Source of the DNA: Candidatus Abyssobacteria bacterium SURF_17
GTDB taxonomy: Bacteria > Abyssobacteria > SURF-5
NCBI GenBank assembly: GCA_003598055.1
Contig: QZKI01000015.1
Span: forward strand, 1 to 64,000
Direction: 5' to 3'
Length of the DNA: 64,000 bases
Shown here: positions 38,599 to 49,525 of the stretch, piece after piece
Layout: each line of letters starts with the position of its first letter
Position numbering within the stretch: the stretch's first letter is position 1
Translations under genes and position numbers: made by a program
The notes under the pieces: generated by a model
What the model was told of the DNA's origin: nothing
Database searches by the model: none
The model's input: only the letters and a program-made list of their open reading frames with translations

Positions 38599-38627
38599 AT
38601 TTTACCACATACCCCCAATCATGTCAA
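38599..38627 (-). promoter_or_regulatory. Sigma70-type promoter of the dcw cluster: TTGACA (38622-38627) - 17 nt - TAAAAT (38599-38604)
   Basis: Near-consensus hexamers with 17-nt spacing, upstream of mraZ on the minus strand. Confidence 0.75.
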
Positions 38628-38894
38628 GAGAATTCTTGGCCAGCATAAACATTCCATTAGTCTAATCTCAACAATAGGTTATGGCCAAATTGATGGACTG
38701 CGTGCTCCCCCAGTTTAGGCCATTCTGAGGGATTTGATATTCTCCCCCTTTACTCCACATGGCTCCACCGGCGGAGGGAAAGTGTGCAATTCGAGGGAGA
38801 TTGACTACCCCTACAGCATCTGTTACAATGCCGCCCACGGTGACTGGTGTGTGAAGAACGCACGGCGGTACAGAGGCACGAGAGGAGAAACACG

Positions 38895-39269
38895 ATGCGG
38901 TTTGAATTTGACCATGTACACTTGAATTCAAGCGATGCAAAGGGCGCGGCAGACTTTTACGTCGAAAAGTTCGACGGCAAGAGAGTCGGGGAAGTTGAGG
39001 TTGCGGGAACACAGATGGTGATTGTGGATTTTGGCGGCACGCGTTTTCTGATTAACGAGAGACCCCCGGGTGCTCCGCCGGCGGGGTCATCGGTTGACCA
39101 TATCGGTTTCAGGGTGGCAGACGTCGAGGCAGCCGCTGAGGAGTTGAAAAGAAGGGGCGCCGAATTCTTGATGGAGCCCGTGAGTTTGGGGGAAGGCGTC
39201 ACGATCGCGTTTGTGACGGGGCCGGACGGCGTGATGATTGAGCTTTCGCAGGAAGGCGGCCGAGTCTGA
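38895..39269 (+). CDS. VOC family (glyoxalase/bleomycin-resistance-like) protein
   Basis: FDHVHLNSSDAKGAADFYVEKF...VDHIGFRVADVEAAAEELKRRGAEF...GPDGVMIEL. Start at MRFEFDHV. Confidence 0.88.
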   Translation: MRFEFDHVHLNSSDAKGAADFYVEKFDGKRVGEVEVAGTQMVIVDFGGTRFLINERPPGAPPAGSSVDHIGFRVADVEAAAEELKRRGAEFLMEPVSLGEGVTIAFVTGPDGVMIELSQEGGRV

Positions 39270-39281
39270 GGATACTGCTAA

Positions 39282-39316
39282 AATGTAGGGGCGACTCGCC
39301 GAGTCGCCCCTACATT
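39282..39316. repeat. Perfect 17-bp-arm palindrome AATGTAGGGGCGACTCG-C-CGAGTCGCCCCTACATT
   Basis: Arms 39282-39298 and 39300-39316 with a 1-nt centre, 12 nt downstream of the VOC gene. Confidence 0.9.
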
Positions 39317-39390
39317 GCATGATCAAACATTTCACCACGTATGCGAAGCACGATAGTCGGCGTCAACCCTGAGGAGCCGACTATTCTGAT

Positions 39391-40329
39391 TCATATCAAC
39401 ATTCCCTCTCGAACGACTTCTATGTGCCCGTTGGTTTGCTGTAGCTGGGCCCGGCGGTTGATTTCTCCCGCGACCTTAACCATCTGGCTGCTGTCGCGGA
39501 ATTTCATTTTTTCATTGGTCACCACTCCCACGGCGACCGACATGAGCGGGTAATCAGCCATTCCCCCACCTTCCATTTCCACGGTAATTGCCCCGCGGTT
39601 GGCGTCAACGGCACTGTACAAGGCGTTTCTTCGGTTCCGGAAGCGCAGCACCCCCTCATTGCAGTACCTTTCGAAATCCTTTATGGACAGCAGCACCATG
39701 AAATCGGGCCCGCCGAGATGTGCGATGACGCATTCATACACGCCGGTATCGTGCGTGACTTCTTTGAGAATGTCAGCCAGAAGTTTGGTGGCATCGTCCC
39801 GCTTTTGGGGGCCATAGAGCTTCGTATAGGGAGCAAAATGCATGAGTGTAAAATAGCAGGCCGCCACGGTCTCATCTCTAAACAGTTTATTTATGATTAC
39901 TTTCTTGACAAACTCGCCTCCGTACAAGCCGGTGAGCTGATTCTTTTGCATGATGCGAGCATGTTTTTCCAGAAGCGTCTTGACGCGCGCAAACAACACT
40001 CCAACATCAAAGGGCTTCATGAGGTAATCATCCGCCCCCTGCTCGAGTGCATGTGCCATTTCCGGCTCACCCCCGAGCGCCGAAAGCATGAGTACCGGCG
40101 TTAGGTAGATGAGCGGGTCGCGCCTGATATGCCGACAAAGCTCATACCCGTTCACCTTAGGCATCATGACGTCGAGAATAATTAGGTCCGGCTTCTTTTC
40201 TTTAAGTACAGCGAAGGCCTTCTCGCTGTTCGCCAAATAGCTGCACTGGTAACCCGCTCCCTCGAGGCGAGTGCATATCAGCTTGCCGAGGTCACGGTCA
40301 TCTTCTACGACCGCAATGTTTCTGCTCAT
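39391..40329 (-). CDS. Response regulator: REC domain plus degenerate GGDEF-like domain
   Basis: NIAVVEDDRDLGKLICTRL, DLIILDVMMPKVNGYELCR; C-terminal domain carries HLGGPDFMVLL where GG(D/E)EF is expected. Confidence 0.85.
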   Translation of the reverse strand: MSRNIAVVEDDRDLGKLICTRLEGAGYQCSYLANSEKAFAVLKEKKPDLIILDVMMPKVNGYELCRHIRRDPLIYLTPVLMLSALGGEPEMAHALEQGADDYLMKPFDVGVLFARVKTLLEKHARIMQKNQLTGLYGGEFVKKVIINKLFRDETVAACYFTLMHFAPYTKLYGPQKRDDATKLLADILKEVTHDTGVYECVIAHLGGPDFMVLLSIKDFERYCNEGVLRFRNRRNALYSAVDANRGAITVEMEGGGMADYPLMSVAVGVVTNEKMKFRDSSQMVKVAGEINRRAQLQQTNGHIEVVREGMLI

Positions 40330-40608
40330 CTTCGGCTCTCCTCTTCACGGTTGATTAAGAAAGAATCTATGAAGCAGCTAAAATAAAGAAAATAAACCAT
40401 TCTTCGCCAAAGGCACGTTTCATGCCACATGTCGTCTCATTTTTGTAACCCTTGCTGGCGTAAAGGGATGGATATCACGTCTATGTGGACATGCATCTTC
40501 CGCTTGCCCATTCTGACACATGCATATGGGCACAGATGTATCAATTCATGACATAAACCAATGGATATTTTGGCGATAACGAGCCGTCAGCCGGGGAGCA
40601 GTCCTTAA

Positions 40609-41811
40609 TCAGGAAGAGGCCCCTTCTCGGCGGTACTTCGAGTGAAGTCGAGGGGAATGGAGACGCGTCCGTGCCTGGAGAGATGTTTGATGCTCGCCGA
40701 TTATGGTGAGTATTCTCCGCGCGGAATGGCCGTCTCCATACGGGTTTGGCGTATTCTTCAAACGTCTGGCGGCAGATGCATCATTGAGCAGGTGCTTCGC
40801 TGCATCAACTATCGCTTCCATGCGCGTGCCGACGACCTTCACGAATCCGGCCCTGACGCCTTCCGGCCTTTCGGTCACATCCCGCATCACAATGGCCGGT
40901 TTCCTGAGTGAAGGCGCTTCCTCCTGAATGCCGCCGGAATCGGTGAGTATAAAGAACGAGCGCCGGAGCAGCTCGATGAACGTGAGATAGTCGAGCGGTG
41001 GCAGCAGATGAATTCTTGGGTTGCCGCCGAGCAGCTTGCGCACCGGCTTCAAGACATTGGGATTGAGGTGCACCGGATAGACGATTTCAATGTCATCCCT
41101 CAGATGGGATATCTGTTGGAGCGCCTTGCAGATATTCCTCAATGGCTCTCCGAAGCTCTCTCTTCGGTGCGCGGTGACCACTATGATTTTTTTCCTCGGC
41201 CCGAGAGGGGGTATGTCAGGGAATGTGCTTCTCATGCGATTGCTCTTCACGATATAGTGGAGCGCGTCCACGACGGTATTCCCTACGACGAATACGCGAC
41301 GCGGGTCGCATCCTTCTTTGATGAGGTTCCGACGATTGTCCTTCGTTGCAGCAAAATGGAAATCGGCTAGGCTGTCGGCAAGCTTGCGGTTCATCTCCTC
41401 AGGGAACGGCTCATGCTTGTTCCATGTTCGCAACCCTGCCTCCACGTGAGCGATGGGAATCCTCTCATAGAAGGCGGCGAGGCTTGAGACAAACGTGGTT
41501 GTCGTGTCGCCTTGCACGACAATGAGGTGCGGGCGCTGCTCCCGCATGACTTTCTGCAGGCGCATCAGCATGCGCGAGGTGAGCGAATGCAGCGATTGCC
41601 CTCTGGTCATCACGCCGAGGTCGATCTCCGGTCTTATGCCGAATGCACGGAGCATCTGGTCAAGCATTTCCCGATGCTGTGCGGTGACACAGGTAACGGG
41701 ATTCGCCCAAGGCCGCCTGCGGGCCTCACGGATAACCGGAGCAAGTTTGATTGCCTCCGGCCTCGTGCCGAAGACGATAAGCATCTTTACTTTTTCAGCA
41801 TTCCGTCGCAT
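40609..41811 (-). CDS. wecB: UDP-N-acetylglucosamine 2-epimerase (non-hydrolysing)
   Basis: VFGTRPEAIKLAPVI, VVQGDTTTTFVSSLAAFYERIPIAHVEAGLRT, FPEEMNRKLADSLADFHFAAT, LTDSGGIQEEAPSLRKPAIVMRDVTERPEGV. Confidence 0.94.
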   Translation of the reverse strand: MRRNAEKVKMLIVFGTRPEAIKLAPVIREARRRPWANPVTCVTAQHREMLDQMLRAFGIRPEIDLGVMTRGQSLHSLTSRMLMRLQKVMREQRPHLIVVQGDTTTTFVSSLAAFYERIPIAHVEAGLRTWNKHEPFPEEMNRKLADSLADFHFAATKDNRRNLIKEGCDPRRVFVVGNTVVDALHYIVKSNRMRSTFPDIPPLGPRKKIIVVTAHRRESFGEPLRNICKALQQISHLRDDIEIVYPVHLNPNVLKPVRKLLGGNPRIHLLPPLDYLTFIELLRRSFFILTDSGGIQEEAPSLRKPAIVMRDVTERPEGVRAGFVKVVGTRMEAIVDAAKHLLNDASAARRLKNTPNPYGDGHSARRILTIIGEHQTSLQARTRLHSPRLHSKYRREGASS

Positions 41812-42006
41812 GGAGCGTCCTCGAGCACACCTCTCGGCCCGGACTCGTCGCCGCTTCACAATTCCGCCAACACCCTTTGCCTTCCTGAGATGCACAAAGC
41901 ATTATAGTGTTATTGAGGGCCTCTTTGCAATATGTTAGAATGCTGCATAATCGTATGGTTGCGGCTGTCCATTTCCCCTTCAGAGGCGGAGAAAGGACGA
42001 GTTTTC

Positions 42007-43059
42007 ATGAATGTTGCTCGCAAATCGAACCTTGCGCAGGCGATAGAGCAAATGCCAAAGGCGGAGCTTCATGTGCACCTGGAAGGGTCTATTTCGCACG
42101 AGACCATTGAGGAACTCGCCCGAAAGAACGGGATTGATTCGTATGCCGCGCGCGGACGAGCGAATCCTGCCCGTCTGCGGTATGGCCACCTGGTCGATTT
42201 CCTCGAAGCCTATCGCGTTCGCTGCAAATGCTTGCGAAGCGCCGACGACTTTCAGGTCGCGTGCACAGATGTTCTTGAGAGCCTTCATGCACTAAACGTT
42301 CGCTATGCAGAGATAATGATTGCCCCAACACTGCATAGAATGAACGGGCTCTCTATGGACGAAATCATGCCGGTGCTCGCGCGAACCGCAGGGGAGTTCT
42401 CGAAGAAGAACGGGCTCGAGGCCAGATTCATCCTCGACGTAGGACGCCAATTCGGGCGCGAGCATGCGTGGCAGACGGTGCGAGAAGCTGCGCGCCAGCA
42501 GGATTCAGGAGTAATCGCAATCGGTCTTGGTGGTGACGAAGTGCACTACTCGCCCGAACTTTTTGTGGAGCAGTTCGCGTGGGCGCGAAAACAAGGGCTC
42601 CATCTTGTCGCCCATGCGGGCGAAGTCGGTGATTCCGCGAGCGTGTGGGGCGCGGTGAATTCGCTCGGGGTCGAACGCATCGGCCACGGCCTCGGGGCGC
42701 GCGGCGATGAAGCGCTGCTGGAGACGCTGCGTATTCGGCAGATTCCGGTGGACATGTGTCCCACCAGCAATGTGGAAACAGGGGCGGTGCGTTCCTATGC
42801 GGACCATCCGCTTGCGGATTTCCTTCGGCGCGGGCTGCTTGTTACCGTGAACAGCGACGACCCCGCGATGTTCGGGACTTCCCTGACTCAGGAGTACAGC
42901 GTGTGCTGGCAAGAGCTCGGCCTTGCCTGGTCAGAATTGAAACTGCTATGCCTTAACGGGATCAGGGGAAGTTTTCTTCCCGATAAGGACAAGGAGAGGT
43001 TCCTCGAAGAGTTCACGGAGGAGCTCGCGGAGATCGAGTCCGAGACCGGTCTGCGCTAA
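42007..43059 (+). CDS. add: Adenosine deaminase family protein
   Basis: MPKAELHVHLEGSI, HAGEVGDSASVWGAVNSLGVERIGHG, PVDMCPTSNVETGAV, VTVNSDDPAMFGTSL. Confidence 0.92.
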   Translation: MNVARKSNLAQAIEQMPKAELHVHLEGSISHETIEELARKNGIDSYAARGRANPARLRYGHLVDFLEAYRVRCKCLRSADDFQVACTDVLESLHALNVRYAEIMIAPTLHRMNGLSMDEIMPVLARTAGEFSKKNGLEARFILDVGRQFGREHAWQTVREAARQQDSGVIAIGLGGDEVHYSPELFVEQFAWARKQGLHLVAHAGEVGDSASVWGAVNSLGVERIGHGLGARGDEALLETLRIRQIPVDMCPTSNVETGAVRSYADHPLADFLRRGLLVTVNSDDPAMFGTSLTQEYSVCWQELGLAWSELKLLCLNGIRGSFLPDKDKERFLEEFTEELAEIESETGLR

Positions 43060-43230
43060 TACGCGCCTCCTTCTTCCTCTCGCGTCGGCGCCACTCCGTT
43101 ATGGGCCAAATTGCCGAAGGCCCTAGGCCAGCGGAATCCCGCTCGCAGGAGCTAGCCAGTTCCGCGAAACAGGTAAATATTAATGAGAATACCTAATGCA
43201 TTCCTCAATGAAAGAGAAGGAGAGGGCAAC

Positions 43231-43440
43231 ATGGCGGGAGAGAATTCCAAGAAGATGACCGTGCCGGAACACAAGCTTGCGAAGATACACAGGGGTCACG
43301 AGAACCACCTTTGCGAGTTGACGGCGAAGCGACAGATGGAAAAAGTAGGCAAGCTGGCAAAGAACGCGCAATACGTTTGCCACATTTGTGGTCGGGCCTC
43401 CGCCAAGGCCGCGAATCTGTGTGAGGCCGTGGATCTCTAA
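43231..43440 (+). CDS. Small Cys-containing (zinc-knuckle-like) hypothetical protein
   Basis: 69 aa; YVCHICGRASAKAANLCEAVDL C-terminus. Strong upstream RBS (GGAGAGGG). Confidence 0.65.
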   Translation: MAGENSKKMTVPEHKLAKIHRGHENHLCELTAKRQMEKVGKLAKNAQYVCHICGRASAKAANLCEAVDL

Positions 43441-43462
43441 GGAACCCGAGGAACTTTCACAG

Positions 43463-43500
43463 AGAACGTCTCATACGGCATTTCGTGAGACTCCGTTCTT
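43463..43500 (+). terminator. Possible stem-loop/terminator AGAAC-GTCTCA...TGAGAC-tcc-GTTCTT
   Basis: 11-bp stem with a 3-nt bulge, 23 nt after the stop of 43231-43440. T-tract is weak. Confidence 0.4.
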
Positions 43501-43700
43501 TATGTGCGGCGCGCGTGCGGGAACGTGGTCGCAATGAAAAGCGCGAGGGGAAGGCGAATTGAGGGCGAGTCTCTCTTTCAATGCGGAAGGCGGAGGTTCA
43601 TGGCGTAGCAGCAGTATGTGAGAGGGTATGTATCCCCTCATGAAAACGATGCCGCCGCAGCCCACGAGATTTTGCCGGAGGAGAATGCGGGGTTAAGAGA

Positions 43701-46001
43701 ATGCTGATAGCCGTGGTGTCCGGCTTTGTCTTCTCTCTGGCGGTTCCGCTGCTTCATCGAACCGTTCGAAACGTAACGGATTGGCTGGTCGTTCTTCTAC
43801 CCTTCAGCCTCTTCATCTATTTTTCCTTTCTCACCCAACCCATTGCCGCAGGAGGGGTGCTCTCCTCATCACACGCGTGGGCGCCAAGCGTGGGGGTAAA
43901 TCTGTCCTTTGTTCTGGACGGTTTGAGCCTCCTGTTTGCAATCCTGATCAGCGGCATCGGCGCACTCGTGTTCCTTTACTCGAGCGGCTATTTTAAGGGT
44001 CATTCCGGACTTGGCCGTTTTTACGCGTATCTGCTCATCTTCATGGCATCCATGCTCGGGCTTGTGCTATCGGACAATGTGATCGCGCTGTTCATCTTCT
44101 GGGAATTGACCAGTCTCAGCTCATATTTGTTGATTGGTTTCGACCACGAGCGGAGTTCGGCGAGAAGCGCTGCGAGACAAGCATTGCTGGTAACAAGTGT
44201 GGGTGGGCTCGCGTTGCTGGCGGGGCTGCTCTTGCTCGGAGAGGCTGGGGGGAGTTTCGAACTGTCTCAATTGCTCCGTGAAAGGGAGGCAATTCGTTCC
44301 CACCGATTTTACGTGCCCATAGTTGTCCTCATCATGGTCGCCGCATTTACGAAGTCCGCTCAATTTCCATTCCATTTTTGGCTGCCGAACGCCATGGAGG
44401 CGCCCGCTCCTGTGAGCACGTATCTCCACTCGGCGACCATGGTCAAGGCTGGCATTTACCTCTTGGCCCGACTGAGCCCGGTCCTCGGCGGAGCGCGCAT
44501 CTGGCAGGGAACCATTGTGGTAGTTGGAGCGATTACCATGCTCATCGGTGCCTGCCTGGCCATCAAGGAAACTGACATCAAGCGCATTCTTGCATACTCG
44601 ACCGTGAGCATTCTCGGCGTTCTGACGTTCTTGCTCGGTCTCGGCACGAGGGCTGCCGTCGAAGCCGCGGTGGCCTACCTGTTCATTCATGCCCTTTACA
44701 AGGCCGGATTGTTCCTCGTCGCCGGTATCATTGACCATGAAACCGGCATCCGCGACGTGACGCGGTTGAGCGGATTAGCCCGGATTATGCCTGTGACCGC
44801 GCTCGCGGCGGCGGTAGCGGGCCTTTCAATGGCCGGCTTGCCGCCACTTTTCGGATTTATCGGCAAGGAGCTCCTCTATACGGCGACGTTGCAGGCGCCG
44901 CTTGCGAATTCAATCCTGACGGCAGCGGTTTTGCTCACAAGCGCACTGCTCGTTGCAGTCGCGGGCATCGTCAGTCTTGGTCCCTTCATCGGAAGAACCA
45001 TGACGCTGTCCGAAAAACACGGTGGCGTCCCGCTCACCATGACGGCAGGGCCGGTTGTGCTGGCCGGGCTCGGGCTGCTCATCGGACTTCTTCCGAATCT
45101 CGTGGCGGGCAGGATTGTATCTTCCGCTGTTGGCGCAGTGCTGGCACAACCCGCCGCCATAAAGCTGGCGCTTCTGCACGGGCTCACGGTGCAGCTTGGA
45201 CTGAGCGGTCTCACCTTTGCCCTCGGCGTCACGGCCTACCTCAGGCGCGACGCGCTTCGACGGGCAGTGTCTCGATTCGACCTCGGGACGGCCCTGGGGC
45301 CTGCGAAAGGATACAGCCTGACGCTCGACGGGATGACTGCGCTCGCACGCCTGCAGACTCGCATTCTGCAAAGCGGCCACCTGCACATCTATCTGTTCAT
45401 CATCCTGGCAGTGACCGTGGGATTGGTTGGCTCGTGGTTGGTCCGTTACTATGGTCTGATGCGGCTTGAAGGATGGGCGGATATTCGATTCTACGAATTT
45501 CTCACGGCTCTGGTTATCGTGGCCGCCACCATTGTGATCGTTCGCGCGAGTTCGCGGCTGTTCTCGGTCGTCGCGCTTGGCGTTGTGGGGTACAGCATGG
45601 GGATCATCTACATCATCTTCGGCGCGCCTGACCTCGCGATGACGCAATTTTCGATAGACACGCTGACGGTCATCTTGCTGCTGTTGGTGCTCTATCGCCT
45701 GCCCCGGTACGCGCGGTATTCAACGACGCTCGAACGGCTCCGCGATGCCGCCATCGCACTAGCGGTGGGCGTGCTGGTGACCGGCTTGACGCTTGCGGCC
45801 ACAGCCGTCCCGCCGATTTCACAGATATCCTCCTACTTTGCGGAGAACAGCTATCTCCTTGCGAAAGGTCGTAATGTCGTGAACGTAATCCTCGTGGACT
45901 TCCGCGCGTTCGATACCCTGGGTGAGATTACCGTTTTGGCCGTTGCGGCAATCGGCGTGTATTCTCTGATGAAGCTGCGGGGGAACGGAAGCGACGGATG
46001 A
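43701..46001 (+). CDS. mrpA: Mrp/Mnh Na+/H+ antiporter subunit A
   Basis: NuoL-like polytopic core ([63 protein letters not shown]) plus C-terminal [29 protein letters not shown]. Confidence 0.94.
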   Translation: MLIAVVSGFVFSLAVPLLHRTVRNVTDWLVVLLPFSLFIYFSFLTQPIAAGGVLSSSHAWAPSVGVNLSFVLDGLSLLFAILISGIGALVFLYSSGYFKGHSGLGRFYAYLLIFMASMLGLVLSDNVIALFIFWELTSLSSYLLIGFDHERSSARSAARQALLVTSVGGLALLAGLLLLGEAGGSFELSQLLREREAIRSHRFYVPIVVLIMVAAFTKSAQFPFHFWLPNAMEAPAPVSTYLHSATMVKAGIYLLARLSPVLGGARIWQGTIVVVGAITMLIGACLAIKETDIKRILAYSTVSILGVLTFLLGLGTRAAVEAAVAYLFIHALYKAGLFLVAGIIDHETGIRDVTRLSGLARIMPVTALAAAVAGLSMAGLPPLFGFIGKELLYTATLQAPLANSILTAAVLLTSALLVAVAGIVSLGPFIGRTMTLSEKHGGVPLTMTAGPVVLAGLGLLIGLLPNLVAGRIVSSAVGAVLAQPAAIKLALLHGLTVQLGLSGLTFALGVTAYLRRDALRRAVSRFDLGTALGPAKGYSLTLDGMTALARLQTRILQSGHLHIYLFIILAVTVGLVGSWLVRYYGLMRLEGWADIRFYEFLTALVIVAATIVIVRASSRLFSVVALGVVGYSMGIIYIIFGAPDLAMTQFSIDTLTVILLLLVLYRLPRYARYSTTLERLRDAAIALAVGVLVTGLTLAATAVPPISQISSYFAENSYLLAKGRNVVNVILVDFRAFDTLGEITVLAVAAIGVYSLMKLRGNGSDG

Positions 46002-46076
46002 CGATAACCCTGCGAATTCGCGGACGATATGCGTTTTCGGGTTTGGGACGTGGTTGACGGCTCCGCGCTTTGACCA

Positions 46077-46499
46077 ATGAGGAGAGAGATGATGACTTCT
46101 TTGATCTTGTCAACGGCTACGACTTACCTGTTGCCACTGCTGCTGCTCTTGTCGGTATATCTGCTGCTGCACGGGCACGATGTTCCGGGAGGCGGGTTCG
46201 TGGGAGGGGTAGTGGCCGCCGCTGCGTTCGCATTGTACGCCATTGCCCACGGCGTCGAAGAAGCGCGGCGCGTTCTGCACACACACCCCCGGACGTTGAT
46301 CGGTCTGGGGCTCCTCACCGCGCTGTTGAGCGGCGTCATCGCGTTCGTCTCGAACGAGCCGTTTCTTAAAGGCCTGTGGACCACTGTCACGCTGCCGGTG
46401 GAGTGGAAACTTGGCACTCCCACCCTTTTCGACGTTGGCGTGTACCTCGTAGTGGTCGGGGTGACCTTAATGATCATCTTTTCTGTGGCGGAGGATTGA
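46077..46499 (+). CDS. mrpB: Mrp antiporter subunit B (MnhB)
   Basis: [32 protein letters not shown]. Operon position. Confidence 0.92.
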   Translation: MRREMMTSLILSTATTYLLPLLLLLSVYLLLHGHDVPGGGFVGGVVAAAAFALYAIAHGVEEARRVLHTHPRTLIGLGLLTALLSGVIAFVSNEPFLKGLWTTVTLPVEWKLGTPTLFDVGVYLVVVGVTLMIIFSVAED

Positions 46500-46500
46500 C

Positions 46501-46851
46501 GTGCAAACGGTGATGGCATTCGTTGTGGGAGCCTTGTATGCGGCAGGGCTTTACTTGATGATGCGGCGCAGCATCTTCAAATTAATCATCGGCCTGGCGC
46601 TCCTCAGCCACGGCTCGAACCTCTTCTTGTTCCTGATGGGATACCTGACGCGGGGCGGCCCCCCGATAACGCCCCCCGAGGCGGTGCGCCCTGTGGCGCC
46701 GTTTGCCGACCCGCTTCCTCAAGCGCTCATCCTGACAGCTATCGTCATCGGTTTCGGCGTGCAGGCATTCGCCGTTGTTCTGATCCGACGCGCGCACGAG
46801 ACCCTAGGCACAGACGATCTCGATAAAATGCAGTCAACAGACGTGGATTGA
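46501..46851 (+). CDS. mrpC: Mrp antiporter subunit C (NuoK-like)
   Basis: [22 protein letters not shown]-type region, [26 protein letters not shown]. Confidence 0.93.
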   Translation: MQTVMAFVVGALYAAGLYLMMRRSIFKLIIGLALLSHGSNLFLFLMGYLTRGGPPITPPEAVRPVAPFADPLPQALILTAIVIGFGVQAFAVVLIRRAHETLGTDDLDKMQSTDVD

Positions 46852-46885
46852 AAAAGCAGTTTACTCTCGGCATGGAAGCGATGAA

Positions 46886-48397
46886 ATGAAAGTGCTCCTG
46901 CTTCTCCCGCTCTTGATTCCGCTTCTCACCGCCATCATCTCGCTCCTTGTCTGGGACCGCCGGCTGCAGCGCATCTTCGGCGTCATAGGCATGGCGGGGC
47001 TGCTCGGCTCGGCGGTCGGACTCCTGCGGACGGTCTGCAAAGAGGGGATTCAAGCGGTTCAGGTCGGCGGTTGGCCCGCGCCCTTCGGCATCACGCTGGT
47101 GGCCGATGTTTTCGCCGCTATCATGGTCGTGATGGCCGGACTCATGGGCCTCGCGGTCATGGTCTATTCTCTGACCAGCATGGACAAGCGGCGCGAGTCG
47201 TTCGGCTACTATCCACTCACCCACATCATGCTGATGGGCGTATGCGGTTCATTCTTGACCGGCGACATTTTCAACCTGTACGTCTGGTTCGAGGTCATGC
47301 TGATTGCGTCCTTCGTGCTCACGGAACTCGGGAGCGAAAAGGCACAGCTCGAGGGCGCAATCAAGTATGTCACGCTCAACCTCGTGTCATCCGCCCTGTT
47401 CCTGACGGCGGTGGGAGTATTGTACGGAATGGTCGGCACCTTGAACATGGCAGACCTCGCGAATCAGTTGGCAAAGGTGAAACCGTCGGGTCTCGTGACG
47501 ACCGCATCTATGCTGTTCTTCCTCGCGTTCGGCATCAAGGCGGCTGTTTTCCCCCTGTTCTTCTGGCTGCCGGCATCGTACCATACGCCTCCCGTTTCCG
47601 TGTCGGCGATTTTCGCGGCATTGCTCACCAAAGTCGGAGTGTATGCGCTTATCCGCGTCTTCAGCCTGCTCTTTACGGGGCAGACGGCCGCGACACACGG
47701 ACTCATTCTCGCCGTCGCCGGCCTGACAATGGCGACAGGCGTGCTCGGCGCCGTCGCACAGAATGACTTTCGACGCCTGCTGTCCTTCCATATCGTCAGC
47801 CAGATTGGGTACATGATCATGGGGTTGGGACTGTTCACGCCGTTGGGACTTGCCGGCTCGATCTTTCACATAGTGCACAACATGCTCGCCAAGACGAATT
47901 TGTTCCTTATAAGCGGCGTTGTCCATCGGGTGAAGGGAACATATCAGTTAAGCAGTCTCGGCGGCCTTTCCCGGTCGTCTCCCGGATTGGCGATTCTCTT
48001 CCTCGTATCGGCTTTCTCGCTTGCAGGGATGCCCCCACTTTCGGGCTTTTGGTCAAAGCTCATTCTGGTGCAAGCTGGATTGCAGGCGCGGGAGTACACA
48101 ATCGTCGCCGTTGCGCTTGTGGTCAGCTTGCTCACGCTGTATTCGATGACGAAGATTTGGAATGAGGTGTTCTGGAAAACAGACCCCGCGGAGGGAGAGC
48201 AGGAACCGGCAAAAACCGATTCGTTCGGCGAAGCAGAATCTTCCTTGGCGCTTCTTGCGCCCATCGTGGTGATTGGCTGCTTAATCGTGTCCATTGGGTT
48301 GGCGGCGCAGCCGGTGTTCGCTCTTTTCGAGAAGGCTGCCCATCAACTGATGAATCCGGCCGAATATATACGCGCCGTTCTGGGAGAATTGCCATGA
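46886..48397 (+). CDS. mrpD: Mrp antiporter subunit D (NuoM/N-like)
   Basis: [58 protein letters not shown]. Confidence 0.94.
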   Translation: MKVLLLLPLLIPLLTAIISLLVWDRRLQRIFGVIGMAGLLGSAVGLLRTVCKEGIQAVQVGGWPAPFGITLVADVFAAIMVVMAGLMGLAVMVYSLTSMDKRRESFGYYPLTHIMLMGVCGSFLTGDIFNLYVWFEVMLIASFVLTELGSEKAQLEGAIKYVTLNLVSSALFLTAVGVLYGMVGTLNMADLANQLAKVKPSGLVTTASMLFFLAFGIKAAVFPLFFWLPASYHTPPVSVSAIFAALLTKVGVYALIRVFSLLFTGQTAATHGLILAVAGLTMATGVLGAVAQNDFRRLLSFHIVSQIGYMIMGLGLFTPLGLAGSIFHIVHNMLAKTNLFLISGVVHRVKGTYQLSSLGGLSRSSPGLAILFLVSAFSLAGMPPLSGFWSKLILVQAGLQAREYTIVAVALVVSLLTLYSMTKIWNEVFWKTDPAEGEQEPAKTDSFGEAESSLALLAPIVVIGCLIVSIGLAAQPVFALFEKAAHQLMNPAEYIRAVLGELP

Positions 48398-48867
48398 CGC
48401 TGTTCCTGCTGAATGTTTTGCTCGCGCTGGCGTGGACTGCTCTGACCGGCGAATTGACGGCGACGAATATGGTCATCGGTTTCCTGCTTGGTTACGGAAC
48501 ACTATGGATGGCTCGGAGGGCGGACGCTCCGTCGGGTTACTTCAAGAAAGCGCGGCAAGTGATCAAGTTCGCTTTCTTTTTCTTGTGGGAACTCCTGAAA
48601 GCGAACCTGCGCGTTACCTACGACATTCTGACGCCGCGCCACCGGATGAGGCCCGCCATCATCGCCGTCCCTCTGGATGCGAAGACTGACATGGAGATAT
48701 CCTTCCTTGCCAATTTAATAACCCTCACGCCCGGCACGCTGAGCCTTGAGGTCTCCAACGACAGGCGCGTCCTCTTTATCCATGCCATGTACGTCACGGA
48801 CGCGGACCAGTTCCGGCGCGACATCAAGAGAGGGCTTGAACAGCGGCTGCTGGAGGTGCTTCGATGA
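48394..48867 (+). CDS. mrpE: Mrp antiporter subunit E
   Basis: [31 protein letters not shown]...[30 protein letters not shown]. Confidence 0.93.
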   Translation: MTLFLLNVLLALAWTALTGELTATNMVIGFLLGYGTLWMARRADAPSGYFKKARQVIKFAFFFLWELLKANLRVTYDILTPRHRMRPAIIAVPLDAKTDMEISFLANLITLTPGTLSLEVSNDRRVLFIHAMYVTDADQFRRDIKRGLEQRLLEVLR

Positions 48868-49130
48868 GTGAATTGACGCTCACCTCCGCCGTGGTGTTGT
48901 CGTTCCTGAGCGTGGCGTTCTTCCTTGCCTTCGTGCGCCTTCTGCGCGGGCCGACTCTGCCGGACCGGGTGGTTGCGCTCGACCTCATAGCGGTCGTAGG
49001 AATCGGGTTCGTCAGCGCTTACGCCATCGCCAGCGACCAGAGCATCCTCCTCAATGTCGCCAGCGTGATGGCGCTCATCGGGTTCCTGGGGACAGTTGCC
49101 TTTGCCTACTACTTGAGGAGAAAGGCTTGA
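48864..49130 (+). CDS. mrpF: Mrp antiporter subunit F
   Basis: RLLRGPTLPDRVVALDLIAVVGIGFVSAYAIASDQSILLNVASVMALIGFLGTVAFAYYL. Confidence 0.93.
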   Translation: MSELTLTSAVVLSFLSVAFFLAFVRLLRGPTLPDRVVALDLIAVVGIGFVSAYAIASDQSILLNVASVMALIGFLGTVAFAYYLRRKA

Positions 49131-49525
49131 CCATGCAGGACGCCGTATGCGCCGCGCTGATGATTGCCGGCACATTTTTCATGGTGGTCGGCGGAGTGGG
49201 AGTCATACGCTTTCCGGACCTCTATATGCGGGTGTCGAGCTCGACCAAGGCTTCCACCTTGGGAGCTGGCTTCATCTTGCTCTCTCTGGCATTTCACTTC
49301 AACGAGCTCGGTACCACGATGCGCGCCGTCGCCACGATAACATTTCTCGTCGTTACCGGGCCGGTTTCCGCCCACTTAATCAGCCGAGCCGCATACGGAA
49401 TCGGTGTCCGGCTGTGGGAAGGCACTATTCGGGATGAGCTGCGAGGGCGGTACAATCCCGACACGAACGTGGTGGAAAGCGTCGAGCTTGAATCCAACGA
49501 GGACGAGAGACCGCAGGCGCCATGA
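49127..49525 (+). CDS. mrpG: Mrp antiporter subunit G
   Basis: GGVGVIRFPDLYMRVSSSTKASTLGAGFILL...VTGPVSAHLISRAAY. Confidence 0.93.
   Translation: MTMQDAVCAALMIAGTFFMVVGGVGVIRFPDLYMRVSSSTKASTLGAGFILLSLAFHFNELGTTMRAVATITFLVVTGPVSAHLISRAAYGIGVRLWEGTIRDELRGRYNPDTNVVESVELESNEDERPQAP

Noticed and set aside
40330-40608. Intergenic region upstream of the response regulator, checked for an RNA element or sigma54 promoter
   Set aside because: No convincing -24/-12, stem-loop family or repeat structure found by eye.
43501-43700. Possible Na+ riboswitch upstream of mrpA
   Set aside because: Could not match a known Na+-riboswitch consensus by eye; an Infernal search with the Rfam DUF1646/Na+-I model would be needed.
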